Below the pieces are notes generated by a model. The model was given only the letters and a program-made list of their open reading frames with translations, ran no database searches and was not told the origin of the DNA. 64,000 nt of DNA from Cymbomonas tetramitiformis (lineage: Eukaryota; Chlorophyta; Pyramimonadophyceae; Pyramimonadales; Pyramimonadaceae): assembly GCA_001247695.2 (NCBI GenBank), contig LGRX02034707.1, forward strand, positions 16,831-80,830, read 5' to 3'. Below, in pieces: positions 11,031-23,499 of the stretch (its first letter is position 1; each line of letters opens with the position of its first letter). Made by a program: the position numbers and the translations under genes.

Positions 11031-11760
11031 GTTTTGTTGCAATGATACTTCAGCCAATTCGTGGGAGGACACGTTGCCTCTGGTGGAGTTTGCAATTAAC
11101 AACACAGTTTCTGCATCTAGTGGTTATTCACCATTCTATCTCGACTCGATGGCGCAGCCACTTTCGCCTCATGACCTGGCAATCACTATTCCGCCAGAAG
11201 CTCCTGTTCCAATACAGAATGCTATTCGAGATCATTTTGACCAGTACTCGGCTGTACATGCCAACGCGGTAGACAACATTTCCCGAGCAGCAGAAATTAG
11301 CCAAGCCAGATTCAATAAGACTCACATGCCTCGGCAATATGCAGTAGGGCAGAAAGTTCTTTTACGGACCGAGTTTACCCAATGGACTGGTTTGACAGAG
11401 GCAGGCAGACACTTTAAGCAGCCATATATTGGGCCGTTTACCATATCCAAAGTGCTAAGCCATGGACGTGCATACGAGTTAGATTTCGGAGATCTCGATA
11501 TCCGTATCCATCCGGTACAGCCTGTATCCAGAATAGAGCTGTATAACGACTCGATCCAAGCACCTTTGCCTCTGCCACAGATGATCACCGAAGAAGGGCA
11601 ACCACTGTTTGAGATATCACACATACTCTCAGATAAGATCACTAGAGGTGTCAAGTACTACTTAGTGCGATATGCAGGCTACGACCCTGAGCATGACACC
11701 TGGGTCAAAGCCACAGAGCTGACCAATGCAGCAGGCATGATAGCTGCCTATGAAGGCTAA
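11031..11760 (+). CDS. Chromovirus A integrase C-terminus and chromodomain, exon 2
   Basis: The segment continues integrase with LPLVEFAINNTVSASSGYSP (the family's A-x-N-x3-xx-S-T/G-x-SPF motif). It then has the GPY/F-type module (VGQKVLLRTEFT, KQPYIGPFTISKVLSHGRAY) and ends in a chromodomain: LFEISHILSDKI, KYYLVRYAGYDPEHDTWVKA, TELTNAAGMIAAYEG. Chromodomains in this position are thought to steer integration toward modified chromatin. The stop is TAA at 11,758-11,760. The frame is uninterrupted and starts in the correct phase after the intron. Confidence 0.85.
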
Positions 11761-12851
11761 ACATTATATTAAGCCTGATGCCCTTACTTCTTGTAATATA
11801 TACTAATACATGTCGATCATCTATATACCTTGCTCTTAATGTTTTATCATTATGTTGCATAGAAGCGGGAAATTGATCCTTCCTTGCTAAAGGTGTAGTG
11901 AGCCTTGTAATCAAGGAAGCCTCAAAATCATACCCTTGCACAGATACGCACACATGCGAGATATCATATCTGTGGATAAATAAAAACTGCTAATGCTACC
12001 TTTGCCATACCGTGGTTTGTCATTCGGATATTGTGGCCAGTCATCCGAAGCTACCGGAGACATCGACTGACAGAGGTAGACGGAGTTGTGATCCTAAGTT
12101 ATGCCTGACACACATAACTAAAATAAATTTCACATTAGTACGTGGCGAATCCACTCTGAATCGACAGATGTTCGTCAAAGCGTGCGTACTGGACCAAAAA
12201 TTGAGGAGATGAGCAGACCGGGTAAAGGACTATAAGTCCAATCCCGTTAAGCAGGGCCACTCCGTTTGCATTAAAACAAGCCCCCGGTGAAATAACTCCG
12301 GAAACATCGGGCTCGCCATGACCGCCTGTGAACCTCCAAAGTAGCTGCAGGAGGGGAGGAAGGGTTGGGTGCACTATATATAATTACGAACTGTGGAAAC
12401 ATGTACCTAAAGGTTTTCGTCGATCAGTTGTATATATAAGGCCGAGAATCGTTCGATTATAAATTGTTAAATCGTCCGATCATCGTTCGCAAAGGCGTCG
12501 ACGGCTAGCGCAAATAATCCGTAACGTAAACCTCGGATACCTTGAATCGTCACTCTGAATCACGATACGCTTTAAGCGTCAATCTGAATCACGATACGCA
12601 ATTCATGGAACCTTGAATCGTCACTCTGCAATACGATACGCAATTCATGGGGGCTACATCCTAAGAACTGTAAGGCTAAATGCCTAAGGTGAGGGACTAA
12701 AGTGGACTCAGTTCCCCCCAATATCCTAAAAACACCATGAGTGAGGGACGCCTCACATCGGTGTAAGAAGACTGGTACCAGCAGCAGCAACAACAACAAA
12801 GACATCAAAGACATATACAAAGGTATGCCCGTTGTGAGGTCACAACTCTCT
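11761..12851 (+). other. Chromovirus A long 3' untranslated region
   Basis: About 1.1 kb without a gene between the chromodomain stop and the polypurine tract. It is conserved in inverted orientation at 17,613-18,430. Tandem TCACTCTGAATCACGATACG-type units lie at 12,545-12,645. Next to them is the motif GGGCTACATCCTAAGAACTG, whose relatives recur in the copies on the other strand. Confidence 0.6.
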
Positions 12852-12865
12852 TAAGAGGGGAGATC
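12852..12865 (+). promoter_or_regulatory. Polypurine tract of chromovirus A
   Basis: TAAGAGGGGAGATC lies directly before the LTR start TGTCAGGG. This is the expected plus-strand primer site. The inverted copy has the same sequence at 17,600-17,612. Confidence 0.75.
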
Positions 12866-13425
12866 TGTCAGGGTTATGACCGATGACACATGTGTCATAC
12901 ATGTCATACGTGTCATACCTGTCAGACATGTCATACCATGTCATGTCATGTCATGTCGAGTCATGTCATATATTATAATGACATACAGTCGTCGGTACGG
13001 TCGACTATGACTGTACATGTCATCGAGATGATAAGTCATATCATCTGTCATTACTCAAGGTGAGACTTGAGTGACACATGTCATCGAGAGACCAATATGT
13101 CGGACTCGAGATGGTAAAGCAAGATGGTGTCTTGAAGTACCGAATGGTTCGGAGAAAACTCATCTTCGCTTCAAGCATGTTCTGAACAAGCATGTGAGTA
13201 TCATATGGCTTATTCGTTCAGCCGATAATAATTATTGTTCAACCAATGCCTTGGGTTCACAACCCGATAGCGGTGGCATCTATGCGATGCAGGGCATTCG
13301 GTATAGATGAGGTAGCGTTGTGCTACAGCAGTAACTTCGGACGAAGCACTGCACTCATCACCCGCTCTTACGTTGCACGCGTTGTTACTGTTCAATAAAA
13401 TCCGTGCTATCTTATCATATCATAT
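12866..13425 (+). repeat. 3' LTR of chromovirus A
   Basis: It starts TGTCAGGGTTATGACC, has a cluster of TGTCAT(AC) units, and ends near 13,425-13,435 by alignment with the 553-bp inverted LTR at 17,047-17,599. No clean CA end is visible. AATAAA at 13,394-13,399 near the end could be the polyadenylation signal. The first part is richest in GTCAT repeats in all copies. Confidence 0.7.
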
Positions 13426-13509
13426 TATATCTTAGGGCTCGCTTGTGAGACCTTATCAGCTTCTCAGTGGTGTGAGCACGTGAGCCGCAGTGCATCTCAC
13501 GGTTATCGT

Positions 13510-14060
13510 GTGGCGCGCACATACTCATATATTGAGTAAGTTGGCAGCGCTCCGAGTTTTCTTTTGCAGTTTTCGATATTTCAGGTTAGGAAGTTTAGTA
13601 GTCTAAGCACTGGCGTTGCATATTTGCGTTTGGAATGTGGCGTGTGCATACTCATAGAATATATTGAGTAACCTGGCTGTGCTCTGGGATTTTTTTTGCA
13701 GTTTTGATATTCCTTGTTAGGAAGTTTATTCACAGCATGAGCACTTTATTTGCATCTTGCGTTTGTTATGTGGCGTGCACATAATGCTACAAAATTGAGT
13801 AAGCTGGCTGCGCTCCGGGTTTTTTTTTTTTGCATTTTTGATATTCTAGGTTAGAAAGTTTAGCAAGAGCACTTGAGCTTGCATAGAATCGCGTGTGGCA
13901 TGTGGCTTGCGGATAATCATATATTTTGTAAGTTGGGTGACGCACTCCGGGTTTCAAGCTGTTTTAATATTCTAGCTTTTGTTTTAATATTCTAGGTTAG
14001 AAAGTGTAGCAGGAGCACTTGAGCTGCATAGAGTTGCGTGCATGCGCACAATCATATACG
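13510..14060. repeat. Degenerate tandem repeat, about 130-bp unit, four copies
   Basis: Units starting GTGGCGYGCACAT at 13,510, 13,637, 13,770 and 13,902 each carry ATTGAGTAAG, a CGCTCCGGG..TTTTTTTGCAG run and GATATTCTAGGTTAGAAAGT. A partial fifth unit starts near 14,034. No coding potential. Confidence 0.75.
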
Positions 14061-14385
14061 TTCTAGGCAAGGTTGAGATGTGAATCGGTACTAGGAATGG
14101 TGGAGTGTTCCATCGATCGGCGGCATGTCGACTTCGCCAGCATATCTGGCAGACTTGCGCAAAGCATGTGAGGGGATACCACGGGCCAATCCAAAACGTG
14201 TTGTCATTCGGATGAATAGGTGTGGAGGCCCACAAATATTCATCTGAGGTAATCACTTTGTTGAGGCTTGTTCATTGCATAAGCTTGAAAATAATGGCTA
14301 ATTTGCTTTCAAGAAAAAATGCGCATGCTATACAATCATGTGTTGCGGCCTTGCGGGTCACCAGGTAGTGATTTAGGTATTAATT

Positions 14386-14693
14386 AAGGCCCCCGGAGCC
14401 TTCCTTATACCAAAATGACCCTCTACAGACCCTCGATACAGTGGGCCCGTCCCCCATATGCTCCCGATGCATGAACCTTGGGTGCTGCTCCCTCGGAACC
14501 CTATCAATGAAGGGGGTGCAAATTTGCCACCCCTCCCCCTCCCCTCAATGCGGCCCCTCTCTTTAGGGTGCCGTCCCCGAAAGCTCCCGAAGGCCCCCGG
14601 AGCCTTCCTTATACCAAAATGACCCTCTACAGACCCTCTATACAGTGGTCCCGTGCCGCATATGCTCTCATGCACGTCCCTAGGGTGCTGCCC
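14386..14693. repeat. Direct repeat pair, about 105 bp, 204 bp apart
   Basis: AAGGCCCCCGGAGCCTTCC and the following hundred bases occur at 14,386 and again at 14,590 with few changes (CAGACCCTCGATACAGTGGG versus CAGACCCTCTATACAGTGGT). Confidence 0.8.
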
Positions 14694-14714
14694 CCTCTAT
14701 GGCTACTGCCCCGC

Positions 14715-14762
14715 AGTACTTGTCATAGTACTTTCGAGCTCGAAAGTACTATGACAAGTACT
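14715..14762. repeat. Perfect 48-bp palindrome
   Basis: Two 24-base arms starting AGTACTTGTCATAGTACTTT meet at GAGCTC with no spacer and no mismatch. Confidence 0.9.
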
Positions 14763-15181
14763 TTCACGCCATAATTTTTTTCGGTGTCTTTTAAGGCTAC
14801 GGTCATACTGCCCTTCATATTATGTTGACTTTGTGACCCAAACATGATTGTCTCATGTGCCATTGGCCTCTAAACCACTTGTCGCCTTCCCATTGGATGC
14901 ATATTGCCGAGGGGGTAGCATTTTTTTGTTACATTGCGGTTTCCGCACTGGGTGTTCAAACAGTTGGCCATCTTTACGAATTCTTTTGGAGTAGCTCTTG
15001 GCGCGAGATTGCCCGGGCGACCACACATATCCAAGGGGTGTATGTTGGCCAATGATGTTTGTGGGTGTGAGCCTGTTGGCGTGATGCCATTTGTGGTAAT
15101 AAGTTGCGGGTTAAACCCAACCCTACAAGTGTGTTTACACAAATCAATCGCATGGTAGGTTGGGGTACACAAGAAGCATGT

Positions 15182-15910
15182 CATGGATCCTCCCAACGGG
15201 CACCCTTGTACCGAGTATCGCTCGGTGATGATGTATAACGATGTTGCGGACTACGAGACCTATTTTTGGGGACCCCGGTCGATGTCTAAGGTGCATATTT
15301 GAGTTATGAAGAGATGCCAGAGCCTAGCAGACATCGTACTAGTACGCATGCACAAGTAGCATACCATGGATTTTCCCAATAGTCACCCTTGTACCGAGTA
15401 TCGCTCGGAGATGATGTACAACGATGTTGTGGACTACGAGACCCATTTTCGGGGACCCCGGTCGATGTCTAAGGTGCATATTGGAGCTTTGAAGAGATGC
15501 CAGGGCCTAGCGGACAACGTACTAGTACGCATACACAAGTAGCATGCCATGGATTCTCCCAACGGGCACCCTTGTACCGAGTATCGCTCGGTGATGATTT
15601 GTAACGATGTTGTGGACTACGAGGCCCATTTTTGGGGACCCCGGTCGATGTCTAAGGTGCATATTCGAGTTATGAAGAGATGCCAGGGCCTAGCAGACAG
15701 CGTACTAGTACGCATGCACAAGTAGCATGCCATGGATTCTCCCAATGGTCACCCTTGTACCGAGTATCGCTCGGAGATGATGTATAACGATATTGTGGAC
15801 TACGAGACCCATTTTTGGGGACCCCGGTCGATGTCTAAGGTGCATATTGGAGCTTTGAAGAGATGCCGGGGCCTAGCGGACATCGTACTAGTACGCATAC
15901 ACTTGTCGCA
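15182..15910. repeat. 183-bp satellite, four tandem copies
   Basis: Copies start CATGGAT(T/C)(C/T)TCCCAA at 15,182, 15,365, 15,548 and 15,731, exactly 183 bp apart. Each holds CGAGTATCGCTCGG, GGGGACCCCGGTCGATGTC and the palindrome GTACTAGTAC. The unit is 61 codons long, and the last copy has a 61-residue open frame starting MDSPNGHPC; earlier copies carry stops, so I treat it as non-coding. Confidence 0.85.
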
Positions 15911-17041
15911 TTTTTGAGCTTTTTTTATTATGCTATGATGTGGCGTCTATCTCTGGCGCATGGCTCGTTCCTTTCCGCTCTTCCAGGACTAGGCTCTTCG
16001 CATTTTCGCGACCCGCGGTTTTCCCCGGGAACTTCGACCGACGATTCACCGATTCTTTTGACTACTTGGTGGCTAGTGAGCTACAAGTAGGTGGTGCCTT
16101 GGCGCGCATGGGGTTTCCGCGAGAAGATTTGAGGTTCGCGAGCAAGGGCATTCCGACCGGGAAGTTGGGAATGAGCACATAATTTCAGTTCGGAATCTGT
16201 TTTAGTATCGGTTTCAACCACTTGACCCTCCCCTTGGGCGAGAGAATTGGTTCGACAGGCCCCTCCTGTTCGGACCGCAGTTCATTATTCTTCATCCTCT
16301 TCCCAGCAGCGGCTTATATGGGCTCTGAGTGACGCCTCGCGAATGATGTTGTTTATAGTGATAGCTGGACAGATTGGAGTGCCCACTTGGGTGCTTCAAT
16401 GCGTCGTATGACAGCGGTGTACCTTATGGATTGAAGGTCCGATCGATTCTCCATTTTGTGGACACCTCTAGGACAGGGCTTCGCTGTGGACACAGGTTTC
16501 CGCAGTGCGCTTTATGGCGGAGTTTTAGACGTTCCACTTGGAACTGAATTTTTACCGTAGCTGGAGAGCAACATGTTTTGGCTTGGACGTTTACTATATT
16601 CTCTATCTGGTTCTTTACCCTCTTTGGTGTTATGGTGTTTCTTGCCGCATTTCTTGGGCGGACCTCGACACTTACTGGCCTACACTACGACATTTTGCCA
16701 GTGCTAGATGGTTAGATGCAGCGCGTATCGCCTAGTTGTCAGTTTCTTTTTGTGCATTCTTTTGGCAGCGCAGGCTGGGTTTCTACATTTGATGCGTAGT
16801 TGGGTATTTTATGCAGCGTTGCGCAGAGCTTTGGACCGACGATGAGTATTTTATGCTGCGTTGCGCAGCGCATCGGACCGAATGTTGATCACATGTTGAA
16901 GTCCGATTGAACTTACTCTAGGCCAACGAACTTACTACCCGAGACTATTGACGATCGTACGAACTAGATCCTGTTTTTTTTGGATGCAATCCACTCTGCC
17001 TTGGGGGGTTTCACTGGGAGTGGCGGGCTGGCTATACGGTA
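15911..17041. other. Unassigned stretch between satellite and chromovirus B
   Basis: No recognisable gene. A small pair TATTTTATG(C)(A/T)GCGTTGCGCAG occurs near 16,806 and 16,848. Short frames (for example 15,940-16,182 and 16,538-16,735) match nothing I know. Confidence 0.3.
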
Positions 17042-17046
17042 TGCTG

Positions 17047-17599
17047 TGTCAAGGTTGGATATCAACCTTAAAGACTATGCGGCTGCTATTGAACTGTAGC
17101 AAGCTCGCAACAATACTTGGTGGGGATGAGTGCAGCGCTCTGGTGTCCAGAAGTGTCTGCTTGAGCGCAATGCTCCTCATATACCTCATATACAATGCCC
17201 TCACGCTTCATAAGCGTTACCACCATCGGGTTGTGAACCCGAGAGCATTGGGTGAACTAACCGTATCGGCTGGTCGAAATAGCCATTTGATACTCGCATG
17301 CTGTTCAGTTCATGCTTGAAGCGAAGACGCGTCCTCTCAGAACAGATCGTTCTTCAAGAACTTGTCTTGCTTCGCCATCGAGATGCCGTACCTGGCTTCT
17401 CGATGACAGATGTCACTCATGGTGAGTGGACGACAGACATTATGACTGTACATGTCATAGTCGACCGTACTGACAATACTTGACGACTGTATGTCATTAT
17501 AACATATGACATGACATGACATGACATTGTATGACATGTATGACATGTATGACAGCTATGCCACGTATAATACATATGTCATCGGTCATATCCCTGACA
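17047..17599 (-). repeat. 3' LTR of chromovirus B
   Basis: 553 bp beginning TGTCAAGGTTGG and ending CATATCCCTGACA on the plus strand. It has the same GTCAT-repeat cluster as LTR A (here inverted, 17,455-17,580). The polypurine tract abuts at 17,600-17,612. Confidence 0.8.
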
Positions 17600-18430
17600 G
17601 ATCTCCCCTCTTAGAAGAGTTGTGACCTCACAATATAGGGTGCATACCTTTGTATATGTCTTTGATGTCTTTGTTGTTGAGCTGGTACCAGTCTTCTTAC
17701 ACCGATGAGGCGTCCCTCAAGGTGTTTTAGGATATTGGGGGGAACTGATTCCACTTCAAACCCTCACCTCAGGCATATAGCCCTACAGTTATTAGGATGA
17801 TGCAGCCCCCCTTGAATTGCGTTTCGTATTTCAGAGTGACGTTTCAGGGTATCTTCCGAGGTTTACGTTACGGATAGATATTGCGCTTGCCGATCGAACG
17901 AACTATCATACATGTTTCCACGGCTTTTTTGCATCCACCCCTTCCTCCCCTCCGAGAGCTTACTCCCCGGTAGGTTCACAGGCAGAATGGAGGGCCCCTT
18001 TCAGGCTTGGTTTAATGCAAACGGAGTGGGCCCTGCTTAACGAGATATCGGAGGGTCTCTATGAGTCCACTTTAAATCCTCACCCGATCTGCCAGACTCC
18101 TTTTTTTTCGGTCCGGTACGCGCGCACTGACGAACATTTCATAGATTGGATTCGACAACGTACTAATGTGAAATTCGTTTAGTTATGTATGTCAATCATA
18201 ACTCAGGATCACAACTCCGTCCACCTCAGTAACCGGTAGCTGCGCCGGATTACTGGCCATAAAATCCGAATGACAAACCACGGTCTGGCAAAGGCAGCAT
18301 AGCAGTTTTTATTTATCCACAGATATGGTACCCGCATGTATGCGTATCTGTGCAAGGGTATGATTTGGTACAAGGCTCACTACACCTTAGCAAGGAAGGA
18401 TCAATTTCCTGCTCCTGTCATATCAATTTG
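17600..18430 (-). other. 3' UTR of chromovirus B
   Basis: Reverse complement matches 11,871-12,865: the AAATTGATCCTTCCTTGCTA block, the TTTGTCATTCGGAT block, the CGTACTAATGTGAAATT block and the polypurine tract are all in the same order. No coding potential. Confidence 0.75.
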
Positions 18431-18461
18431 ATGCAGGGTAAAAATGTTAGGGATGTAACCC

Positions 18462-18552
18462 TGCAGTTCTTGGGATGCAGCCCTGCAGTTTTTGGGATGC
18501 AGCCCTGCAGTTTTTGGGATGCAGCCCTGCAGTTCTTGGGATGCAGCCCTGA
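18462..18552. repeat. 22-bp minisatellite, four units
   Basis: Units of GGGATGCAGCCCTGCAGTT plus three bases are nearly perfect. Single relatives occur at 12,648 (inverted), 17,780, 19,906, 22,070 and 25,922, so it grew from a motif in chromovirus 3' UTRs. Confidence 0.85.
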
Positions 18553-20756
18553 TTATTATTCGGTCGGCAATCATTGGCCAAAGTCATCGGCTAGCAGCTT
18601 TTGACTCAGAAGCCACAATGTTATAGAAGCTACGACCTATCGTGACCATATGCGGCAGTTATGCCTTCAGCATACGTAGACAATATGATTATGTGGAAAT
18701 TATAATCCCACTTAAGTTGCATCATGTTAAATTTATCCAGGTGTTAACAAGTGTTCAGGATTTGATAAGGGGTTGACGCCCCACAGGCCAAAGGTCATTG
18801 TCTCGTAAGGCTCGCTTCAAGTGTGCGGCTTTGAGGATCAGCGTCCCGGCGAGGCATAGGCATGATGCTTCCTTGATTACCATGGAGCTGGAAATGAGAA
18901 TGCTCAAGATATTCGAAGACAGGAAGGCTTTTTGTTGGCCAGAGTTGCTGTCTAGATGCTTAACCTCTATGGGATTGCATTCGGATACAAACTGTGCAAC
19001 CATACATGTGATTTATGCATTGGTGTATGACTTTGATGAATTGTCTCTTGTCATGAACCTGGAAGGAATGACGGGCAAATAGCTAGAGCGGCGGATCTCA
19101 CTCACTCGGCTTTGCTGTTATGGAATTCGATGCCTGAATGGCACAAATGGCAATCCTTGGCTCAGATGCTTTCCTTCAGACTCTGGCAACAACTTGTGCG
19201 CCAGGATCAACAATTCATCAATCAAAACACATGTTACCAAGGCTGATTCAACGAATCCTTCAACTCTTGAAATTCAACAATCAGCATCTCAGGCTGTTGA
19301 CGTCAAAGTAATGGTTGTAAGCTTACAATATAGCTTATTCACATTTAAAAAACCATCGTTCTCCTATGTCAGTGCCCTTCATATAATATGATAGAGCCGG
19401 AGAAATATGCATCTATGATTTCTTCATAATGAACTTCATGTGTCAGTAAGTCAAATAAAGACTTCATTTGATGCTTCAATCGGCATGATGTACCGTGTCA
19501 TCAAACTTTATGACTGCTATACACAGATGCTGGAACTTTTCATAAGATTTTTAATCTTCCAAGCAAAAACACAATGATGTAAAATCAAAATGATGTAAAT
19601 CAATTTGTGGCAGCTGTATGAAGAATGAATGAATCTATACTCCTTCCTCCCCCTTTAAAAAGAGGTGTATCAAACCAATCAGATGGTGATGGAGAATGCC
19701 ATTCAATTATTATGTTATGTGAAAAATGGTTTGATAGAAAATCAGACTGAGATTACTCATCGAATCAATTGCTTTCGAGGTAACAATGTCAAATTGTCAA
19801 TATGAACACCGATTCTCTCTACGTCACACCGGCAACATGCCTGACGCTTTTGAATGCGGCGAATGCCAGATGATGTCAAATGCCAATGTCAATCCACTAT
19901 GATTCAATATGCAGTTTTTGGGTTGCGGCCCACATACATTGTTGGTTCAGGATCACAATAGAGTGCCTAACTTTAGACAATGTTTCTGGATAATGATTGT
20001 CACAATGAACAACGAAACTAGTGATGGTACCGAAGCTCACTTTGGTATGGAAGCTAATAGAGAGTCAATCAAGAATATGAATATCATTTCTCTACTGTCG
20101 TAAAAGGCTCACAGATTTAGTGTAGCTGTAATGACAACAACTTACTACGAGTTGTATTTCCGTACTTGATGAATGGCTGGTATGTCATTTCATTGTGACA
20201 TCGCCTAGTGATATGTGTATATATGAATCTTATTCAGTACATGATCACTTATCTCAATGGTACCCATTTTATTTTTGGGCATACACTATTCAGAATGAAC
20301 TGTGCTTGGAAACCATCTGTAGATTGCAGGTTCGATTTCCCGCCATGGCTTTTTCCAAGTTTCGTGGCCTAATGGACAAGGCGACAAATTTCTAAACATT
20401 CCAGAATGAGCTTTCAAAGAGTTATAATTCCTCAATGAGGCATGTGTGTCTTATGTGCCAAAATGATATGAAACCACAAGTATGATGTCAATCTATATGT
20501 GGATGGTTTATACCATTGTATGCTATTCCACAAATAAGTAGTGATGTCAGAATAAAGTTTTGGACAATTGCAACTCAGTACAAACCCGAGTGCATACAAG
20601 TCCACTTGTATGCTCAGAATCTGAATCTAATGTACTTTCTATATGCACAGGATAGAATATATTTTCTATGTGATTCTGGATTCAGGAACTAGAGTCAATG
20701 AAAAACTCCTTTCCTATTTCAGACGATGAAACCTTTATTCCCTTAGGTGCAATACC
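18553..20756. other. AT-rich filler inside chromovirus B
   Basis: No gene that I can name. A purine run on the minus strand near 19,640-19,665 resembles another polypurine tract, and a further CAGTTTTTGGGTTGCGGCCC motif lies at 19,911. It is probably the 3' end of a third decayed chromovirus copy. Confidence 0.3.
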
Positions 20757-21262
20757 TTATCTTAAGGGATAGTCATTTTCAATACAAGTTTCAATCGATT
20801 TTCTCAAATCTGTCACCTTTATGATGATCAGACTGGTCAATTTTATAGCATAACCCACTTCCCCTTGCTGAAGGAGACGACTCCTGTCATAGGGCGGTAT
20901 GTTGGCTGTTTTCATATGGCACATGGAAAACATGAGTGGCTCGGCAATCTTGGAGAATTTCGGGATAGATATCCTGAATTGGCCGATTATGCCCAAGAAT
21001 GACCGAAGGTTAGACTTGCCATCTTTAGCCATGCGGCGTAGAGGCTGCTTGCCAACAGTTGGGTTATAGGCTGTATAGCTATGTTAGCTATGTTGGAGGC
21101 TGAATAGCCATGACTGCACGGACTCTGTCTTCCATGATAACTGGATAGACCTCTGAGATGTGGTGTCCGATAAATCAATACATCTGACAACAACTCAACC
21201 TTAAAAGGTCTGATGAAGAGCTGATGATCTCTGCTGCACTGTAATTTTTTAATACTGTGCAC
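20757..21262 (-). pseudogene. Decayed chromovirus pol fragment (RT thumb region)
   Basis: Minus-strand frames contain MAKDGKSNLRSFLGIIGQF and IPKFSKIAEPL, matching chromovirus A (MAKDGKSSLRSFLGMVGQF). Upstream, in a second frame, are RDHQLFIRPFKVELLSDVL and other RT C-terminal remnants. After about 20,940 the sequence departs from the chromovirus A pattern. Frameshifts and stops show it is dead. It is separate from the chromodomain scrap at 21.4 kb, because the order is wrong for one collinear element. Confidence 0.75.
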
Positions 21263-21419
21263 TACTGAAATGCCTCGTGATATAATAATCTCACAGAATA
21301 GGCATTGTTCAATGGCGGTATGATCAGATATGTAATGATCAATGAAGACAAGATGACCGGTATGGCTTATTCAGCAGGCATGACTACCTCAAAGAGATGC
21401 CAATACACGGATACATTTC

Positions 21420-21760
21420 AAGACATAAGGGCAATAGACTTATTATGTAGCCTTCAAAGGCAGCTAGCATTTATGCTGCATTGGTTAGCTCGGTGGCTTT
21501 GACCTATTTAGGTGTTGTACTCAGGCCGTAACCTGCATATTGCATTGAGTACTCTTGACATCTTTAATGATCCAATCAGATGATATGTATGAAATATCAA
21601 GAATGGTTGCCTTTTTTCCGTGATCATCGGTGGCAGAGGCTATAGTGCTTGCACCGAATCATTATACAATTCTAGCCTGGATACATGCTAGACCAGATGT
21701 ATACAAATGTCTAGGTCTCCAAAATCAAGCTCATATGTACGTCATGGCTGATGACCTTAG
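21420..21760 (-). pseudogene. Decayed chromodomain end of a chromovirus
   Basis: The reverse complement aligns with 11,460-11,790: the end of the GPY module, the chromodomain region (blocks GTCAAAGCCACCGAGCTAACC and AATGCAGC) and the first bases of the 3' UTR. Substitutions and stops are frequent. Confidence 0.7.
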
Positions 21761-22494
21761 AAATGTTCGATACATATGTGTGTCAACTTCATGGAGTTCT
21801 GCATGATTTGACTGTATATAGTCATGATTACCAAAACAACAACGATGATGCAACTTATTTGTCTTATTATTTGTCTTTATTATTTATTTGGGTTTTAGTT
21901 GTATTTTTTTTAGCTTATCAGCTTCCCTCTTCAAGGAAGTGTAGATTGCTAGGCGGTCGTCAGGCGCCGTTTAAATACAACAGAGGTCCGATCTCATATT
22001 TGATGACGTGGTAGCTTACGTGAAGCTGGACAGCAGTTCTCGGGATGAAGCTCATTGCACCGAAGGTGCATCGCAGTTTTTTTGGGATGCAGCCCGAATT
22101 CACGTCATCAGCGTGGGTCATATCGTGCCCATGTATGTGCTGTACAAAATACAACACTACCCTCCAGCGGCGAAGTGGTTTGTTATTACCATCATCGTAT
22201 GCTGTGGGATATCAAATATATAATCAGAGAGTATGGTAATATGTGTACCATGTTATCAATATCGGAGGGACTGTGTCTTCTTTAAACTCCTCATGCCTAT
22301 ATGTATAATGGTGTTGTACTGATGTCAACACCTTCTCTCTGAGTGATTTATTGATTTCAGATGTGATGTCGTGGCAGTCAACCTTGTCCGCTCGTACCGG
22401 GGGTTGTATGAAATGTGTCCACGTCATCGGCACGAGTCATATTGTGTCCATGCATACGCGATCTTAGCGCAGGTCACAACACAGTGCCCGAGCA
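21761..22494. other. Unassigned AT-rich stretch
   Basis: Contains CTTCCCTCTTCAAGGAAGTG (21,918-21,937), the inverse of a polypurine-like tract, and CAGTTTTTTTGGGATGCAGCCCG (22,070-22,092). Both are typical of chromovirus 3' ends in this window. No gene. Confidence 0.3.
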
Positions 22495-22878
22495 TACTGT
22501 GCTTACACTATTGATTTTAACCCCCCCAAGCCCTCATCAATAGTTTGTTATTTTTTATAGTATTTTGAGGCGACCATGAAATAATTAATTTTCCCCCCTA
22601 TTTATTTATCGACGCCATGTGTGCATTCGATAATTATTTAGTTTTAAAACTATTTCTTGTCCTATTGCTCATTATTTTTCACGTGAAGTTAATTAATATT
22701 AGTACTATTTATTTGTTCATATCTGAAAGTATATCGAGCTGTAATAATTAGGGTGTCTGGGTCGATGATGCAATGACTACAGTACCTGAGTTAACACATA
22801 ATGAAAATAATTATTATGCGAATGAAGGAGCCCTTCTGTACATTGTCGATGGTGCCCTTTCGAATGGCAATGCCTGTG

Positions 22879-23499
22879 TTACGAGAGTCTATGGCTATCA
22901 CTCTGTTTTTGCTGTTTTAAAGCAGATAGGTATGTGTTGAAGTGAGGCACCGAATGAAGAGCGGCCACATGGCCCTTGAGTACAGCGGCATCGTGCTTGA
23001 GCAAAGTGAGAGAAGCGTTTTCGAACGCTGTCTTTTTAGGGCGGCCAACGACGACTTTAGACTTAGTCAAGGCTCCATATGCTACGACTGCCCACTTTTT
23101 CTTGGTTTTGGGAAGGAACAGTGGATCGCCGTCCTGCTCCTCCTCGTCGTCGTCGCCCGGTACCACTGGCCTCACCACTATCGGGTCGTTGTTCACTGCT
23201 GACGCCTCGACGACCTTCACGCCTAGGCTGCTTAAAATTGAGGCCTGCGGCAGCCTATCCAAACGACGACGCTTGGCTACCATGTCACCGAGTGTGACTG
23301 GTTTACATTGGCATATTGGTCCCAGTCCCCGGATCTTGCATACCAGGCAGTCCACGGGATTGTTCACACCGCTCATCTTCAATGAGTTTGAAAGCAGTCC
23401 AGCGGCGCATCCTCTTGCTCTTGGACTGTGTCGGGGCGGTGCGACTGTGTCCACTACCCGGTGGTACATGGGGATGTACCCAAGAGGGTCTGGGTACAT
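22879..23499 (-). CDS. Hypothetical protein, 206 residues
   Basis: An open frame with a Cys-rich piece (VDCLVCKIRGLGPICQCKP), a basic patch (AKRRRLDRLP), an acidic run (GDDDEEEQDGD) followed by KTKKKWAVVAYGALTKSK, and a helical C-terminus (LLKHDAAVLKGHVAALHS). This could be a small DNA-binding protein, but I recognise no family. The first 17 or so codons (MYPDPLGYIPMYHRVVD) lie in the terminal repeat of the element at 23,448-24,530, so the true start is probably downstream, at the Met of LKMSGVNN or later. It may be the remains of a transposon protein. Confidence 0.4.
   Translation of the reverse strand: MYPDPLGYIPMYHRVVDTVAPPRHSPRARGCAAGLLSNSLKMSGVNNPVDCLVCKIRGLGPICQCKPVTLGDMVAKRRRLDRLPQASILSSLGVKVVEASAVNNDPIVVRPVVPGDDDEEEQDGDPLFLPKTKKKWAVVAYGALTKSKVVVGRPKKTAFENASLTLLKHDAAVLKGHVAALHSVPHFNTYLSALKQQKQSDSHRLS

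Larger units (their letters stand above)
7346..13425 (+). mobile_element. Chromovirus A (Ty3/gypsy LTR retrotransposon with chromodomain), 5'-truncated
   Basis: The plus-strand order is gag zinc knuckle, protease, RT, RNase H, integrase, chromodomain, 1.1-kb 3' UTR, polypurine tract and 3' LTR. RT-RNaseH-integrase order and a C-terminal chromodomain define Ty3/gypsy chromoviruses. The capsid part of gag and a recognisable 5' LTR are missing, so the element is 5'-truncated. Frame changes near 7865, 8840 and 9435 indicate decay or sequence errors; the RNase H-integrase part is otherwise open. A 77-bp GT-AG intron lies in integrase. The 3' UTR and LTR match an inverted copy at 17,047-18,430. Confidence 0.85.
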